The notes: generated by a model from the sequence alone, not told the origin. Positions 19,087 through 28,152 are shown, numbered from the stretch's first letter. The stretch is 64,000 bases of DNA from Rhodococcus sp. PAMC28707 (GCF_004795915.1 NZ_CP039253.1:1178001-1242000); one strand, 5' to 3'. Numbers and translations: made by a program.

Positions 19087-19137
19087 CATTTTGCCCCGAG
19101 ATGAATCCAAACGGCCTTGATCCACGTCCAACTGGGT

Positions 19138-20085
19138 ATGGACTTCGATCAACCGGGCATGTTCACCCGCGCCGACGCGCTCGCATCCGGTTACACGGAC
19201 GACGATCTACGACGCAGTCGAGCCGACCGAACCCTGTTGTCGATTCGTCGCGGCTACTTCGTGCGATCGGCGGTGTACCGAACACTGGACTCCTCCGAGC
19301 AGCATCTTCTGCTCGCCAAGGCTGTGGTGTTGAACTCGGCCGAGGACGCTGTGCTCAGTCACGTGTCGGCCGCGGTGTTGCACGGTATGCCGGTGTGGGG
19401 CGTCGCTCTCGACAAAGCTTGCCTGACGATCGGACGAAGTTACGCAAGCAAGCGCGGCAGAAGGCGCACCCTGCACGGGACACGTCTGCTCGATTCCGAT
19501 CGCATGATCATCGACGGGGTACCGGTGACAGTTGCTGCGCGGACGGTGGTCGACCTGGCACGAGCCGAGGGCGTCGACCAGGCAGTGTGTGTCGGTGACC
19601 ATGCACTGCACAGTGGCCTGACCACCGCGTTCGAGTTGGCCGAAGCCGTCGACGCCGCCGCTGGACGAACTGGGGTGGGCCATGCGCGCCACGCCGTGGG
19701 CCTGATGTCCTCTCGCAGCGAAAGCGTCGGCGAATCGAGGAGTCGACTGCTCATTCACAACCTTGGCTTGCCCACCCCCTTGCTGAACCAGTGGGTCCAC
19801 GACGACTCGGAGGCATTCGTGGGCAGGGTGGACTTCATGTTCCCCGACGGCGTGATCGGAGAGTTCGACGGTGAGGGTAAATACGAGTCGAATCCCCTGC
19901 GAGCCGTCATCGACGAAAAGAACCGCCAAAACCGTCTGCACGACCTCGGATGGGTCGTCGTTCGGTGGGACTGGCGAGATCTGTCGAAGCCCGACGTCCT
20001 GGTCGAGCGTCTGCATGGCGCCTTTCGTCGGGCAGCAGCAAACGGCGCACCGATTGGTATGTACCGATCGGATCCACTCCCCTAA
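19138..20085 (+). CDS. AbiEi antitoxin-like N-terminus fused to DUF559/Vsr-like nuclease fold
   Basis: 315 residues from ATG 19138; a TTG at 19117 is possible and neither has a good ribosome binding site. The N-terminal 60 residues (QPGMFTRADALASGYTDDDL, then an RRGYF segment) look like the winged-helix AbiEi_4 antitoxin domain of type IV systems. The C-terminal 90 residues carry a PD-(D/E)XK-like arrangement: GRVDFMFPDG, then GEFDGEGKY, and a QNRLHDLGWVVVRW strand as in DUF559/Vsr-like proteins. No AbiEii nucleotidyltransferase partner is adjacent. The gene is enclosed by exact inverted repeats, as expected for an independent cassette. Function is unproven. Confidence 0.7.
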   Translation: MDFDQPGMFTRADALASGYTDDDLRRSRADRTLLSIRRGYFVRSAVYRTLDSSEQHLLLAKAVVLNSAEDAVLSHVSAAVLHGMPVWGVALDKACLTIGRSYASKRGRRRTLHGTRLLDSDRMIIDGVPVTVAARTVVDLARAEGVDQAVCVGDHALHSGLTTAFELAEAVDAAAGRTGVGHARHAVGLMSSRSESVGESRSRLLIHNLGLPTPLLNQWVHDDSEAFVGRVDFMFPDGVIGEFDGEGKYESNPLRAVIDEKNRQNRLHDLGWVVVRWDWRDLSKPDVLVERLHGAFRRAAANGAPIGMYRSDPLP

Positions 20086-20138
20086 TCGGAATCCGAACCT
20101 CCTGCAGGGGGTTCGGATCCCAACTAGGGGAGTAAATT
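20076..20138. repeat. Right inverted repeat of the AbiEi/DUF559 cassette
   Basis: GGTTCGGATCCCAACTAGGG followed by GAGTAAATT (20110-20138) mirrors 19025-19053 exactly. Internally ACTCCCCTA (20076-20084) mirrors TAGGGGAGT (20125-20133), and ATCCGAACC mirrors GGTTCGGAT. It overlaps the 3' end of the gene's coding frame. No matching direct repeats are obvious outside the two copies. Confidence 0.85.
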
Positions 20139-20184
20139 CGGCCCAGCAACCCGCCAACCGACCCAGCAACCAGCACCCGCACGC

Positions 20185-21816
20185 TTACACCCGAGCCAAC
20201 ACCGCCCGCGTATCCACTCCGGTGGGCAGTGTTCCGAATGCACCGCCCCAATCCTCACCGAGTCTGCTGGCGCAGAAAGCATCAGCGACGGCCGGATCGC
20301 CGTGGCGGACGAGCAACGATCCTTGGAAGACGAGTGCCATCAGTTCGACGACGCGTCGAGCGCGGTATTCGATGTCGGAACGGTCCGAGAGTTCTTTACC
20401 GACGCGTGAGATGGCGTCGTCGAGTCGCGAGTCCGATCCGGATGCCAACGACACTTCGGTGAAATACGCTTCGACGCTGTCCGGCTGCTTGGCAAGTGCG
20501 CGAAGCGAATCCAGCGCTGCGACGTTGCCTGAGCCCTCCCAGATCGACATCAGCGGCGATTCGCGAAAGAGCCGTGGCATCCCGGATTCTTCGACGTAAC
20601 CGTTACCGCCGAGGCATTCGAGAGCTTCGGCTGCATGTGCGGGTGCACGCTTGCAGACCCAATACTTGCTGACGGCCAGGGCGATTCGACGCAACTCGGC
20701 TTCACCGGCATCACCGTGTGCTGCGCGATCGGTGGCTCCGGCCAATCGCATCATGGCCACGGTTGCCGCCTCTGATTCGATCACCAAGTCCGACAACACA
20801 TTGCGCATCAGTGGCTGATCTATCAGCGGCACACCGAATGCGGAACGGTGTCGGGCGTGATGCACCGCGCGGACGGTTGCGTTACGTATCCCGGACGCCG
20901 AGCCGATGACGCAGTCGAGGCGGGTCATGTTGACCATCTCGATGATGGTCTGGACGCCGCGTCCTTCTTCGCCGACGAGCCACCCCGTGGCGCCCTGGTA
21001 TTCGAGTTCGCCCGAGGCATTGGACTTGTTGCCAAGTTTGTCCTTGAGGCGTTGGAGCACCATCCGATTGCGGGTTCCGTCGGGCAGTACCCGAGGGAGC
21101 AGAAAGCACGAGAGTCCACCGGGTGTGTGCGCCAACGTGAGGAACATGTCGGACATCGGCGCGGAGGTGAACCATTTGTGTCCGACGATGGCGAATGTTC
21201 CGTCCGAGGACGGAGTGGCCGTGGTGGTGTTGGCTCGGACGTCGGACCCGCCTTGTTTTTCGGTCATCGACATTCCGGCGATGAGCCCCTGCTTGGTAGT
21301 GGGAACGCGAAGGCCGAAATCGTAGTGGGTCGATGCAAGCAGAGGCTCGTACATTTCGGCCAGCGCTGGGTTGTGGCGTAGTGCAGGCACCGCCGCGTAT
21401 GTCATGGAGATCGGACACATGTGGCCTGCCTCTGCTTGACCCCAGGCATAGAACTTGGCGGCGCGGGCAACGTGGGCGCCCGAACGATCGCACCGCCATG
21501 GCGTCGCGTGCAGTCCGTTGGCCACCGCGACCGACATCAGGTCGTGCCAGTGCGGATGGAACTCCACTTCGTCGACGCGGTTGCCGTAGCGGTCGTGGGT
21601 GCGCAGGACGGGAGGGTTCTCGTTGGCGAGCCGACCCCATTCCTGCACTTCGACACTGCCTGCGAGATTCCCGAGTTCGCGAAGCTCGCTCAACGCCCAC
21701 TCCCCTCCCTCGCGGTGGAGTCCTTCGAGGAGGGTCGCGTCGTTCGAGGTGTCGTACGGCACCAGATCGGGCACCTGGTTGAACACGGTGTGGGTGACGG
21801 GAAATTCAGCGGTCAA
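20185..21816 (-). CDS. aidB: AidB-like acyl-CoA dehydrogenase family flavoprotein
   Basis: 543 residues, the length of E. coli AidB (541) and about 150 longer than ordinary acyl-CoA dehydrogenases. The AidB-type features are the long N-terminal region before the ACAD fold, MTEKQGGSDVR for flavin binding, and the C-terminal RESPLMSIWEGSGNVAALD segment. AidB binds FAD and DNA and is linked to the response to alkylation; its catalytic substrate is unclear. The start overlaps the 3' end of the upstream TetR gene by 11 nt, so regulator and enzyme are co-translated. Confidence 0.82.
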   Translation of the reverse strand: MTAEFPVTHTVFNQVPDLVPYDTSNDATLLEGLHREGGEWALSELRELGNLAGSVEVQEWGRLANENPPVLRTHDRYGNRVDEVEFHPHWHDLMSVAVANGLHATPWRCDRSGAHVARAAKFYAWGQAEAGHMCPISMTYAAVPALRHNPALAEMYEPLLASTHYDFGLRVPTTKQGLIAGMSMTEKQGGSDVRANTTTATPSSDGTFAIVGHKWFTSAPMSDMFLTLAHTPGGLSCFLLPRVLPDGTRNRMVLQRLKDKLGNKSNASGELEYQGATGWLVGEEGRGVQTIIEMVNMTRLDCVIGSASGIRNATVRAVHHARHRSAFGVPLIDQPLMRNVLSDLVIESEAATVAMMRLAGATDRAAHGDAGEAELRRIALAVSKYWVCKRAPAHAAEALECLGGNGYVEESGMPRLFRESPLMSIWEGSGNVAALDSLRALAKQPDSVEAYFTEVSLASGSDSRLDDAISRVGKELSDRSDIEYRARRVVELMALVFQGSLLVRHGDPAVADAFCASRLGEDWGGAFGTLPTGVDTRAVLARV

Positions 21817-22417
21817 GGCGAACTCCTAACGAGCGCAGGGCGAATGCAACGAGATCGGGCACCACGTCGGACTCGGCGGTCGACTTACTATCCGGACCGA
21901 GTGGGCCGACGAGAACTTCGCCGACGGCACCGACCAGTCCCGCCGCCGCGAGGTCGGCGTTCTGTTCCGGAATGTCTCCCGCCGCGATACCTGCATCGAC
22001 TGCGCAGGCGATAGCGTCGGTGAAGCTCCTGCGGAAGACGAGCCGTTCGGCGTCGACTGCGCGATCGACGGGTTCTGCGAGCAGGGCGTAGGCCATGGTG
22101 CGATTTTTCAGGGCGCGCCCGGCGAAGGTCTCGACGATCGCGGTGACTCGTTCGATGACCGTGCCGGTGGAGCCGGCCTCCGCGACGGCGGCGACCTCGC
22201 GGCTGCATACTTCACGAAATATCGCCACGACGAGGTCGGATTTACTGGCGAAGTGGGTGTACACGCTGCCTGCGGAGACTCCCGCCGCGGCGGCGACCGA
22301 GGCGATCGAGAGGCCCTTGTAGCCCTGCGCGGAGAGCACGTCGATGGCGGACGCGAAGAGTGCGGCGCGTCCGGCGTCGAGTCTGGCTTGCACGGCCGTG
22401 GTGCGGCGGTACGGCAT
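21806..22417 (-). CDS. TetR-family transcriptional regulator
   Basis: A 203-residue protein with the N-terminal HTH (GLSIASVAAAAGVSAGSVYT then HFASKSDLV, about residues 36-65) and a diverse C-terminal ligand domain. A near-perfect 23-bp palindrome 10 bp upstream of its start lies between it and the divergent crotonase gene, so it probably represses itself, aidB and the divergent pair. The ligand is likely an acyl-CoA or fatty acid, inferred from the neighbours. Confidence 0.9.
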   Translation of the reverse strand: MPYRRTTAVQARLDAGRAALFASAIDVLSAQGYKGLSIASVAAAAGVSAGSVYTHFASKSDLVVAIFREVCSREVAAVAEAGSTGTVIERVTAIVETFAGRALKNRTMAYALLAEPVDRAVDAERLVFRRSFTDAIACAVDAGIAAGDIPEQNADLAAAGLVGAVGEVLVGPLGPDSKSTAESDVVPDLVAFALRSLGVRLDR

Positions 22418-22426
22418 GTGAAGGAT

Positions 22427-22449
22427 TGAAGCACCGATTCAGTGCTTCA
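22427..22449. promoter_or_regulatory. TetR-type operator in a divergent promoter
   Basis: TGAAGCAC-CGATTCA-GTGCTTCA: 8-bp perfect arms, and the centre continues the dyad apart from one pair. It lies 10 bp before the TetR start and 28 bp before the crotonase start. Confidence 0.65.
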
Positions 22450-22465
22450 CGCAAGACCTCTCGAG

Positions 22466-22471
22466 TACGGT
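22466..22471 (+). promoter_or_regulatory. Probable -10 box of the crotonase gene
   Basis: TACGGT ends 6 nt before the ATG at 22478, as in leaderless transcripts. The TetR operator lies just upstream, where it would block polymerase. Confidence 0.4.
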
Positions 22472-22477
22472 CTAGAC

Positions 22478-23242
22478 ATGTCAGTTTCGATCGTGCGCTC
22501 CGGGCCGGTAACCACCATCGTGCTGTCACGACCGGAATCCCGCAACGCGGTGGATGGGCCTACAGCCGCCCTACTCGTCGCGGCCTTCGAGGAGTTCGAC
22601 GCCGACGAAGACGCAGCCGTCGCGGTGCTGTGGGGCGAGGGCGGCACGTTCTGCTCGGGAGCCGACCTGAAAGCGGTGGGCACCGAAAGATCGAATCACG
22701 CCACCGAACACGGCGACGGCCCGATGGGCCCGACGCGGATGCGGTTGTCAAAACCGGTCATCGCCGCGGTCTCCGGCTTCGCCGTCGCGGGTGGACTGGA
22801 ACTCGCCTTGTGGTGCGACCTACGAATTGTGGAGCAGAACAGTACATTCGGGGTCTTTTGCCGACGCTGGGGCGTACCACTCATCGACGGCGGCACCGTG
22901 CGATTGCCGAGGCTGATCGGCGCCTCACGCGCGATGGATCTGATCCTGACCGGCCGTGCCGTCGACGCGGAGGAAGCACTCGCGATAGGCCTGGCGAACC
23001 GAGTGGTCCCGACGGGGCGTGCGCGGGCGGAAGCCGAGGCTCTCGCCGCGCAACTCAGCACACTTCCGCAGACCTGCCTTCGTCAGGATCGAATGTCACT
23101 GCTGGAGCAGGACGGTAAGAGCGAAGAAGACGCCATCGTCAACGAATTCCGACACGGGGCCATCTCCATGGCGGCCGATGCCCTCGCCGGTGCCGAAAAG
23201 TTCGCGTCGGGAGCAGGAAGGCACGGCGTGCCGAACCCGTGA
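22478..23242 (+). CDS. Enoyl-CoA hydratase/isomerase (crotonase) family protein
   Basis: 254 residues. The crotonase fold is recognised from the SRPESRNAV start, the oxyanion-hole segments GGTFCSGADLKA and SGFAVAGGLELALWCDLR, and the LTGRAVDAEEALAIGLANRVV block. The segment that usually bears the two hydratase glutamates reads VFCRRWGVPLIDGGTVRL and shows neither clearly, so the reaction may not be classical hydration. The stop overlaps the start of the next gene (GTGA). Confidence 0.85.
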   Translation: MSVSIVRSGPVTTIVLSRPESRNAVDGPTAALLVAAFEEFDADEDAAVAVLWGEGGTFCSGADLKAVGTERSNHATEHGDGPMGPTRMRLSKPVIAAVSGFAVAGGLELALWCDLRIVEQNSTFGVFCRRWGVPLIDGGTVRLPRLIGASRAMDLILTGRAVDAEEALAIGLANRVVPTGRARAEAEALAAQLSTLPQTCLRQDRMSLLEQDGKSEEDAIVNEFRHGAISMAADALAGAEKFASGAGRHGVPNP

Positions 23243-24462
23243 TCTCAGCCCGGCTCTCCGTCATAGACGACATCTTTCTGCGCACCCATCGAGGCTTCGG
23301 CATTCCTATCGTGCTCCAGGGAGTGTGGCGCAGCGAGGAAGCCGTCGATCACGTCGAACTGTCGGCAATCCACTCGAACCTGTCGTTGGGGCCACTCGGC
23401 CGCCGGGTCGTCACCCCGGCCGTGCCCGGTGCTCGACGGCGCTGGGCACCGAGCACCGACTCACTACCGCTCGAGTACGACGCCACTCCCCTGGCCGCGT
23501 CGGAGGTACTCGATTGGGCAGATGCGCAGGGTGAATGCGACCTCGATCCGGAAGCCGGCCCCAGCTGGCGGCTCTCGGCACGATCGACCGACAACGGCGG
23601 AACCGTCCTGTCATTGGTGTGCTCGCACGTCGTCGCCGATGCTGCCGGTCTGATCGAGGCGGCGAGGATGGCTTTTACCGGAATCGTCCCGCCGGAAGCG
23701 CATGCGCGCCCGATCTCCGATGTCTGTGACGCCGCCGCACTGGCCTGGCGTGTCTTCAAAGCTGCTGCTGTAGCCCTTGTCGGCCTGCTGCTCAGTCGGC
23801 GTGCTCGGAGCGAACTTCGAGACTTCGTCCGAGCTTCGTCCGGGGCGATCCCGCACGAAGTGTCCGTCACCACTGCGGTATTCGATATCGACGCGCGTCT
23901 GAGCAATTCGGAGTTCATTTCCGTCGTCACCGAGATCATGGTCACGCTCGGGCAGCACGAACCGGTGTCGATCGATGTCCCGTTCCGCTCGAACACACCG
24001 GGCGCCAATGGAATCGGAATGGCCACGGTTCACATCTCACGCACCGATTCACTCGCGGAGATCAAGAACGCCTGCAAGCGTGCGTTCACCACCCCCGCAG
24101 GTGCGCCGAGCGGGTTCCCAGCCGAAATGGTGCAGCTGCTGCCCGAGCGGGCTGCAGCGGCGCTCACCTCGGCGCCGGGGAACGCGGCGGCCCTGTGCTC
24201 CAACATCGGCGACCTACCCGATTCGGTCGGTGCCATCGGCAGCCTTCGCGCGAGTACCGTGGCGACGCGGGCGCTTCACCCTCACTCCCGGTCGGCGCGC
24301 ACCACCACGATCCTGTCCGCATACCTCTCGACGCTGAACGGGACGTCGACTTTGTCGCTCGTCGGCACCGATCCTGCGTTGATTTCGTCCTCCGAAACTT
24401 TGGCCGATCACGCGCATGCGGTGTTGACGCATCGGCAACTCACTGCCCGATCGTGGCGATAG
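23239..24462 (+). CDS. Condensation-domain/PapA-like acyltransferase fold protein
   Basis: 407 residues from a GTG that overlaps the crotonase stop by 4 nt. Residues 129-136 read SHVVADAAG, an HxxxD motif (His130, Asp134) as used by the chloramphenicol-acetyltransferase/condensation/WS-DGAT superfamily. The second half has the DVPFRSN and GNAAALCSNIGDLP segments found in the second lobe of such enzymes. It probably moves an acyl group from CoA to an alcohol or amine, with substrate unknown. Coupling to a crotonase suggests lipid synthesis. Confidence 0.6.
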   Translation: MISARLSVIDDIFLRTHRGFGIPIVLQGVWRSEEAVDHVELSAIHSNLSLGPLGRRVVTPAVPGARRRWAPSTDSLPLEYDATPLAASEVLDWADAQGECDLDPEAGPSWRLSARSTDNGGTVLSLVCSHVVADAAGLIEAARMAFTGIVPPEAHARPISDVCDAAALAWRVFKAAAVALVGLLLSRRARSELRDFVRASSGAIPHEVSVTTAVFDIDARLSNSEFISVVTEIMVTLGQHEPVSIDVPFRSNTPGANGIGMATVHISRTDSLAEIKNACKRAFTTPAGAPSGFPAEMVQLLPERAAAALTSAPGNAAALCSNIGDLPDSVGAIGSLRASTVATRALHPHSRSARTTTILSAYLSTLNGTSTLSLVGTDPALISSSETLADHAHAVLTHRQLTARSWR

Positions 24463-24483
24463 AAGTGAACCGATAGAAGTGAC
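24457..24483. repeat. Tandem duplication across the acyltransferase stop codon
   Basis: CGATAGAAGTGAAC (24457-24470) is followed directly by CGATAGAAGTGAC (24471-24483). The stop TAG is in the first copy, so the coding end is duplicated into the convergent spacer. Confidence 0.6.
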
Positions 24484-24517
24484 ACTGCCGAGCAGGCCGA
24501 GCACTACCTGCGGTAGG

Positions 24518-25279
24518 TCACACCAATCGGTTGGAAATCTTGTTCGGCAGGAAGCGCAGAGCGATATCGATGCCCTGCCACTTCAGCCCGGGCAACGCAG
24601 CGCGACGTGTTTCTTTCTCGATAGCGTCGACCATCGCGCTGACACCCTCGTCGAGAGTTGCTGTCAGAGCGGAGTTGTCGCCGGCCTTCGAGGACATGTC
24701 CGTGGCAATGAATCCGGGCAAGAGCGTCGTGACGACGATGTCCGTCTTGGCGAGTTCGGTGGCCAACGCTTCACCGAGGGCGGCAACTCCGGCCTTGCTT
24801 GCCGAGTACACGGCCTTCGCACCGGGAAGACCGCGGTCCGCGCTGATGGACGAGACGAGTACGAGATGACCGTACTTCTGTGCGCGAAAGATTTCGAGGG
24901 CGGCCTCGGACTGCGACAGTGCACCGACGAAGTTGGTGCGTGCGGTTGCGAGGTTGGCGTCCGCGCGTCCTGATCCAATCTTCGCGCCTTTACCGAGACC
25001 GGCATTGACGATGACGCGGTCGAGACCTGAAAGTTCGTTCCTCAACTCGCCGAATACGCGGACGACGGCCTCGTGATCGGTGACGTCGAGTACACGAACG
25101 GCAACCTTGATTCCGGGGTTGGCGGCGATGAGTTCCTCGCGCAACGCGTCAAGTCTGTCGACTCGGCGCGCGCACAGTGCGAGATCTCTGCCGGTGGCTG
25201 CGAACCGCCGGGCCATCTCCTCACCTAGCCCCGAACTGGCACCGGTGATCAGGATCTTCTTCCTCGTCTTCCCTGTCAT
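24518..25279 (-). CDS. Short-chain dehydrogenase/reductase
   Basis: 253 residues. The Rossmann motif TGASSGLG is at about 12-19, NAG follows mid-domain, and the catalytic Ser and YxxxK are in VSSISADRG and YSASKAGVAALGE. The N-terminal CARRVDRLD pattern with Arg after the second strand favours NADP(H). Substrate unknown. M. tuberculosis has an SDR (Rv0945) near pgi, so this may be its counterpart. It is divergent from the disulfide-reductase gene with a 29-bp spacer. Confidence 0.88.
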   Translation of the reverse strand: MTGKTRKKILITGASSGLGEEMARRFAATGRDLALCARRVDRLDALREELIAANPGIKVAVRVLDVTDHEAVVRVFGELRNELSGLDRVIVNAGLGKGAKIGSGRADANLATARTNFVGALSQSEAALEIFRAQKYGHLVLVSSISADRGLPGAKAVYSASKAGVAALGEALATELAKTDIVVTTLLPGFIATDMSSKAGDNSALTATLDEGVSAMVDAIEKETRRAALPGLKWQGIDIALRFLPNKISNRLV

Positions 25280-25308
25280 GACCGCCGACCCTATGCCACG
25301 CTGGTGTG

Positions 25309-26745
25309 ATGACCGAAAAGAGCACTGACGAGTTCGATGTCATCGTGATCGGCGGCGGGCCGGTCGGTGAGAACGCAGCAAGTTATGCCATCGCCGGCAG
25401 TGATCGCACCGCAGTCATCGTCGAGCACGAACTCGTCGGCGGCGAGTGCTCGTACTGGGCCTGCATGCCCAGCAAAGCGCTGCTGCGTTCCGGCGAGGTC
25501 TTCGACACTGCCCGAAACATGCCGGGCGTCGAAGAGTTGATCGGTGACCGATCCCTCGACGTGGAGGCCGTGCTGGCGCGTCGGGAAACGTTCACTCACT
25601 CTCTCGACGATTCTTCCCAGGTCGAATGGGCCGAATCCGCTGGAATCTCGATCATCCGCGGAAGCGGCCGCCTTACCGGCACCAAGACGGTCGACGTCGG
25701 TGGTCGGACGCTGACGGCCCGACACGCTGTCGTTCTCGCGACGGGAACTACGGCATCGGTCCCGAATACCCCCGGGCTGCGCGACGCGTTACCGTGGATA
25801 TCTCGCGACGCCACCAACATGCACGAGGTTCCCTCCCGAGTTGCCATCATCGGTGGCGGTGTCGTGGCATGCGAGAGCGCTACGTGGCTACTGTCCTTCG
25901 GCGCCGAGGTGACCATGATCGTCCGCGGGTCGGCCCTGCTTGCGTCCGGCGAGCCGTTTGCCAGTGACCTCGTGGCCGACGCACTTCGTGCGCGAGGCGC
26001 GAAGATTCGCTTCGATGCGGAGTTGACGAGCGTGTCGCGTCCCGATGCGCGGGCCACCGGTGTCGGCAAGATCCACGGCGGAGTAGTCGAATTGACGGTC
26101 GACGGCGAGAGAATCACCGCGGACGAGATTCTCGTCGCGGCGGGACGGCGCCCGGCAAGTGGAAACCTCGGGCTCTCCGTCGTCGGGATGGCGGATGGCA
26201 AGTACGTTGACACCGATGACCACCTGTCCGTCGCAGGCACAGAGTGGCTGTATGCCGCCGGGGATATCAATGGGCGCGCACCACTGACACATATGGGCAA
26301 GTACCAAGCCAGGATCGCCGGTGATGTCATTGCTGCACGAGCCGAAGGTAAACCGTTGCACGGCAGGAGGTTCGCTGCCACCGCCGATCACGGGCAGATC
26401 CCGCAGGTGATCTTCACTGCGCTCGAGGTCGCTTCGGTCGGGCAGACCGAGAAGCGGGCCCGCGAGGCGGGCATCGACGTCGAGATTCTGGGCGTGGACA
26501 TCGCCGTCGCCGGGTCTTCGCTGCAGCAGGACGACTATTGCGGTCATGCACAGTTGGTGGTCGACAAGGCGGCCGACGTCATCGTCGGCGCAACCTTCGT
26601 CGGGGCAGGTGTGGGCGAATTGATCCATGCGGCAACCGTTGCCGTTGTCGGCAAGGTGACGCTGGACGACCTGTGGCATGCGGTCCCGTCCTACCCGACC
26701 GTCAGTGAGGTGTGGCTGCGGTTGCTCGAATCGCTCCGCGAGTAG
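25309..26745 (+). CDS. Class I pyridine nucleotide-disulfide oxidoreductase (Lpd-like)
   Basis: 478 residues from ATG 25309, preferred over the GTG at 25306. The FAD motif is VIVIGGGPVGENAA, the redox pair is CSYWAC in GGECSYWACMPSKAL, the NAD(P) motif is IIGGGVVACESA, and the second FAD motif is YAAGDING. In the C-terminal dimer domain the family's HPT..E active-site base reads SYPTVSE, so the catalytic His is replaced by Tyr. The enzyme may thus be a quinone or other reductase and not dihydrolipoamide dehydrogenase. It ends 3 bp from the convergent permease gene. Confidence 0.85.
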   Translation: MTEKSTDEFDVIVIGGGPVGENAASYAIAGSDRTAVIVEHELVGGECSYWACMPSKALLRSGEVFDTARNMPGVEELIGDRSLDVEAVLARRETFTHSLDDSSQVEWAESAGISIIRGSGRLTGTKTVDVGGRTLTARHAVVLATGTTASVPNTPGLRDALPWISRDATNMHEVPSRVAIIGGGVVACESATWLLSFGAEVTMIVRGSALLASGEPFASDLVADALRARGAKIRFDAELTSVSRPDARATGVGKIHGGVVELTVDGERITADEILVAAGRRPASGNLGLSVVGMADGKYVDTDDHLSVAGTEWLYAAGDINGRAPLTHMGKYQARIAGDVIAARAEGKPLHGRRFAATADHGQIPQVIFTALEVASVGQTEKRAREAGIDVEILGVDIAVAGSSLQQDDYCGHAQLVVDKAADVIVGATFVGAGVGELIHAATVAVVGKVTLDDLWHAVPSYPTVSEVWLRLLESLRE

Positions 26746-26748
26746 CCG

Positions 26749-28152
26749 TCAGCGCAACGAGGCGGCCGCAATACCCGCATAGGCCTCTGCGTCTCGACTC
26801 CGGATTCTCAGCGCGACGAGGACACCGGCGATCGCGACCAGAATCAGGACAACCGGGATGGCGTTGACGACAACGGAATCGGATCCGGTCAGGGTGCTGT
26901 AATGGGTTCCAGCCAGAATCAATCCCGTCGTCAAGCCGAGGAACCCGATCCCCGGAGCGATGACCGTGCGCACCATCGACCGGTCCGGACGCGTCCAGAA
27001 GAACACCACGACCGACAATGCTGCTGCCGCCTGTAAGGCAATGATTCCCAATGTGCCGAGACCGATTGAGCCCGCTGCCACCACCAGATACGGATCAGCG
27101 CCCACGACCGCGAATACGACAAGTACGAAGGTACTGACAGCTGTCACCGTCACGCTGCCGACGTGCGGGCTGAAATGTACGGCATGGAACCGCCCCAGAA
27201 CCTCTGGTAGTACTCGTTCACGACCGAGAGCAAAAAGGTATCGACTCGCGGCATTGTGTACCGCCAGATACGACGCCAGGACGCTGGTACACAGCAGCAC
27301 TGCAGTGCCGTCGTAGAGGATCGTTCCGCCGTACTCCCTGGCCAGGGTGAACAGGAGGTTCCCCAGTTCGGTCTGCGCCATCACCGGCGCATCGACTCCT
27401 CCCGCGGCGCCGACGATGATCCAACTGGTGAGCACGTAGAACACGGCGATTGTCGACACCGCGATGTACGTTGCCCGCGGAATGCTGCGTTGGGGATCCT
27501 TCGTTTCCTCCCCGTACAGCGCCGCGGACTCGAAACCGATGAAACTGGAGAACGCGAACATCATTGCGATCCCGAGCGATCCGGAGAACACCTGAGATGG
27601 CGTGAACGACGCGAGGGGAAGGGCGGCCGTACCCTTCTGCCCAACGACCAGCACATTGAAGACCGTCAGAAATGCGAACTCGGCCACCATCAAGGTGCCG
27701 AGCACCTTTGCCGACAGATCGGCGTTACGAAACCCGAGGCACGCGACGATGACGACGGCGACGGCGGTGAAGACCCACCAGGGCACGTCGAGGCCGGAAT
27801 CGAGGACCACGAGGTGGGTGAAGTATCCGAATGCTGCGGCCAGTCCGCAAGCGAGCGAGGTGTACGCGACCACCGCGACGTACGCGGCTGCGACACCCGG
27901 CGGTTTACCGAGCGCAAGCCCTACATAGGTATAGAACGCGCCCGTGTTGATCACTTGCTGGCTCATCGCCGCGAACCCGACCGAGAAACACAGCAGCACA
28001 ATGCCGCTCACTGCGAATGCGGCAGGCAGGCCCGCACCGTTACCTCGAATGAGCGCCAGCGGAACGTTACCGATCATGGCTGCCATCGGCGCTGCTGCTG
28101 CGACTACGAGGAACACCACGCGACCGGTGGTGAGTGTGCGCCGATCGTTCAT
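26749..28152 (-). CDS. APC-superfamily amino acid permease
   Basis: 467 residues from ATG 28152 with about twelve hydrophobic segments. The first helix region contains AAAAPMAAMIGNVPLALI, and FIGFESAALYGEETKDPQRS is the classical segment of the APC family after TM6. The substrate (amino acid, polyamine or related) cannot be assigned. Convergent with the disulfide reductase and divergent from the TMEM175-like gene. Confidence 0.88.
   Translation of the reverse strand: MNDRRTLTTGRVVFLVVAAAAPMAAMIGNVPLALIRGNGAGLPAAFAVSGIVLLCFSVGFAAMSQQVINTGAFYTYVGLALGKPPGVAAAYVAVVAYTSLACGLAAAFGYFTHLVVLDSGLDVPWWVFTAVAVVIVACLGFRNADLSAKVLGTLMVAEFAFLTVFNVLVVGQKGTAALPLASFTPSQVFSGSLGIAMMFAFSSFIGFESAALYGEETKDPQRSIPRATYIAVSTIAVFYVLTSWIIVGAAGGVDAPVMAQTELGNLLFTLAREYGGTILYDGTAVLLCTSVLASYLAVHNAASRYLFALGRERVLPEVLGRFHAVHFSPHVGSVTVTAVSTFVLVVFAVVGADPYLVVAAGSIGLGTLGIIALQAAAALSVVVFFWTRPDRSMVRTVIAPGIGFLGLTTGLILAGTHYSTLTGSDSVVVNAIPVVLILVAIAGVLVALRIRSRDAEAYAGIAAASLR

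Noticed and set aside
19000-20150. Classical insertion sequence around the AbiEi-like gene
   Set aside because: Inverted repeats are present, but there is no transposase and no target-site duplication could be seen, so it is listed only as a candidate cassette.
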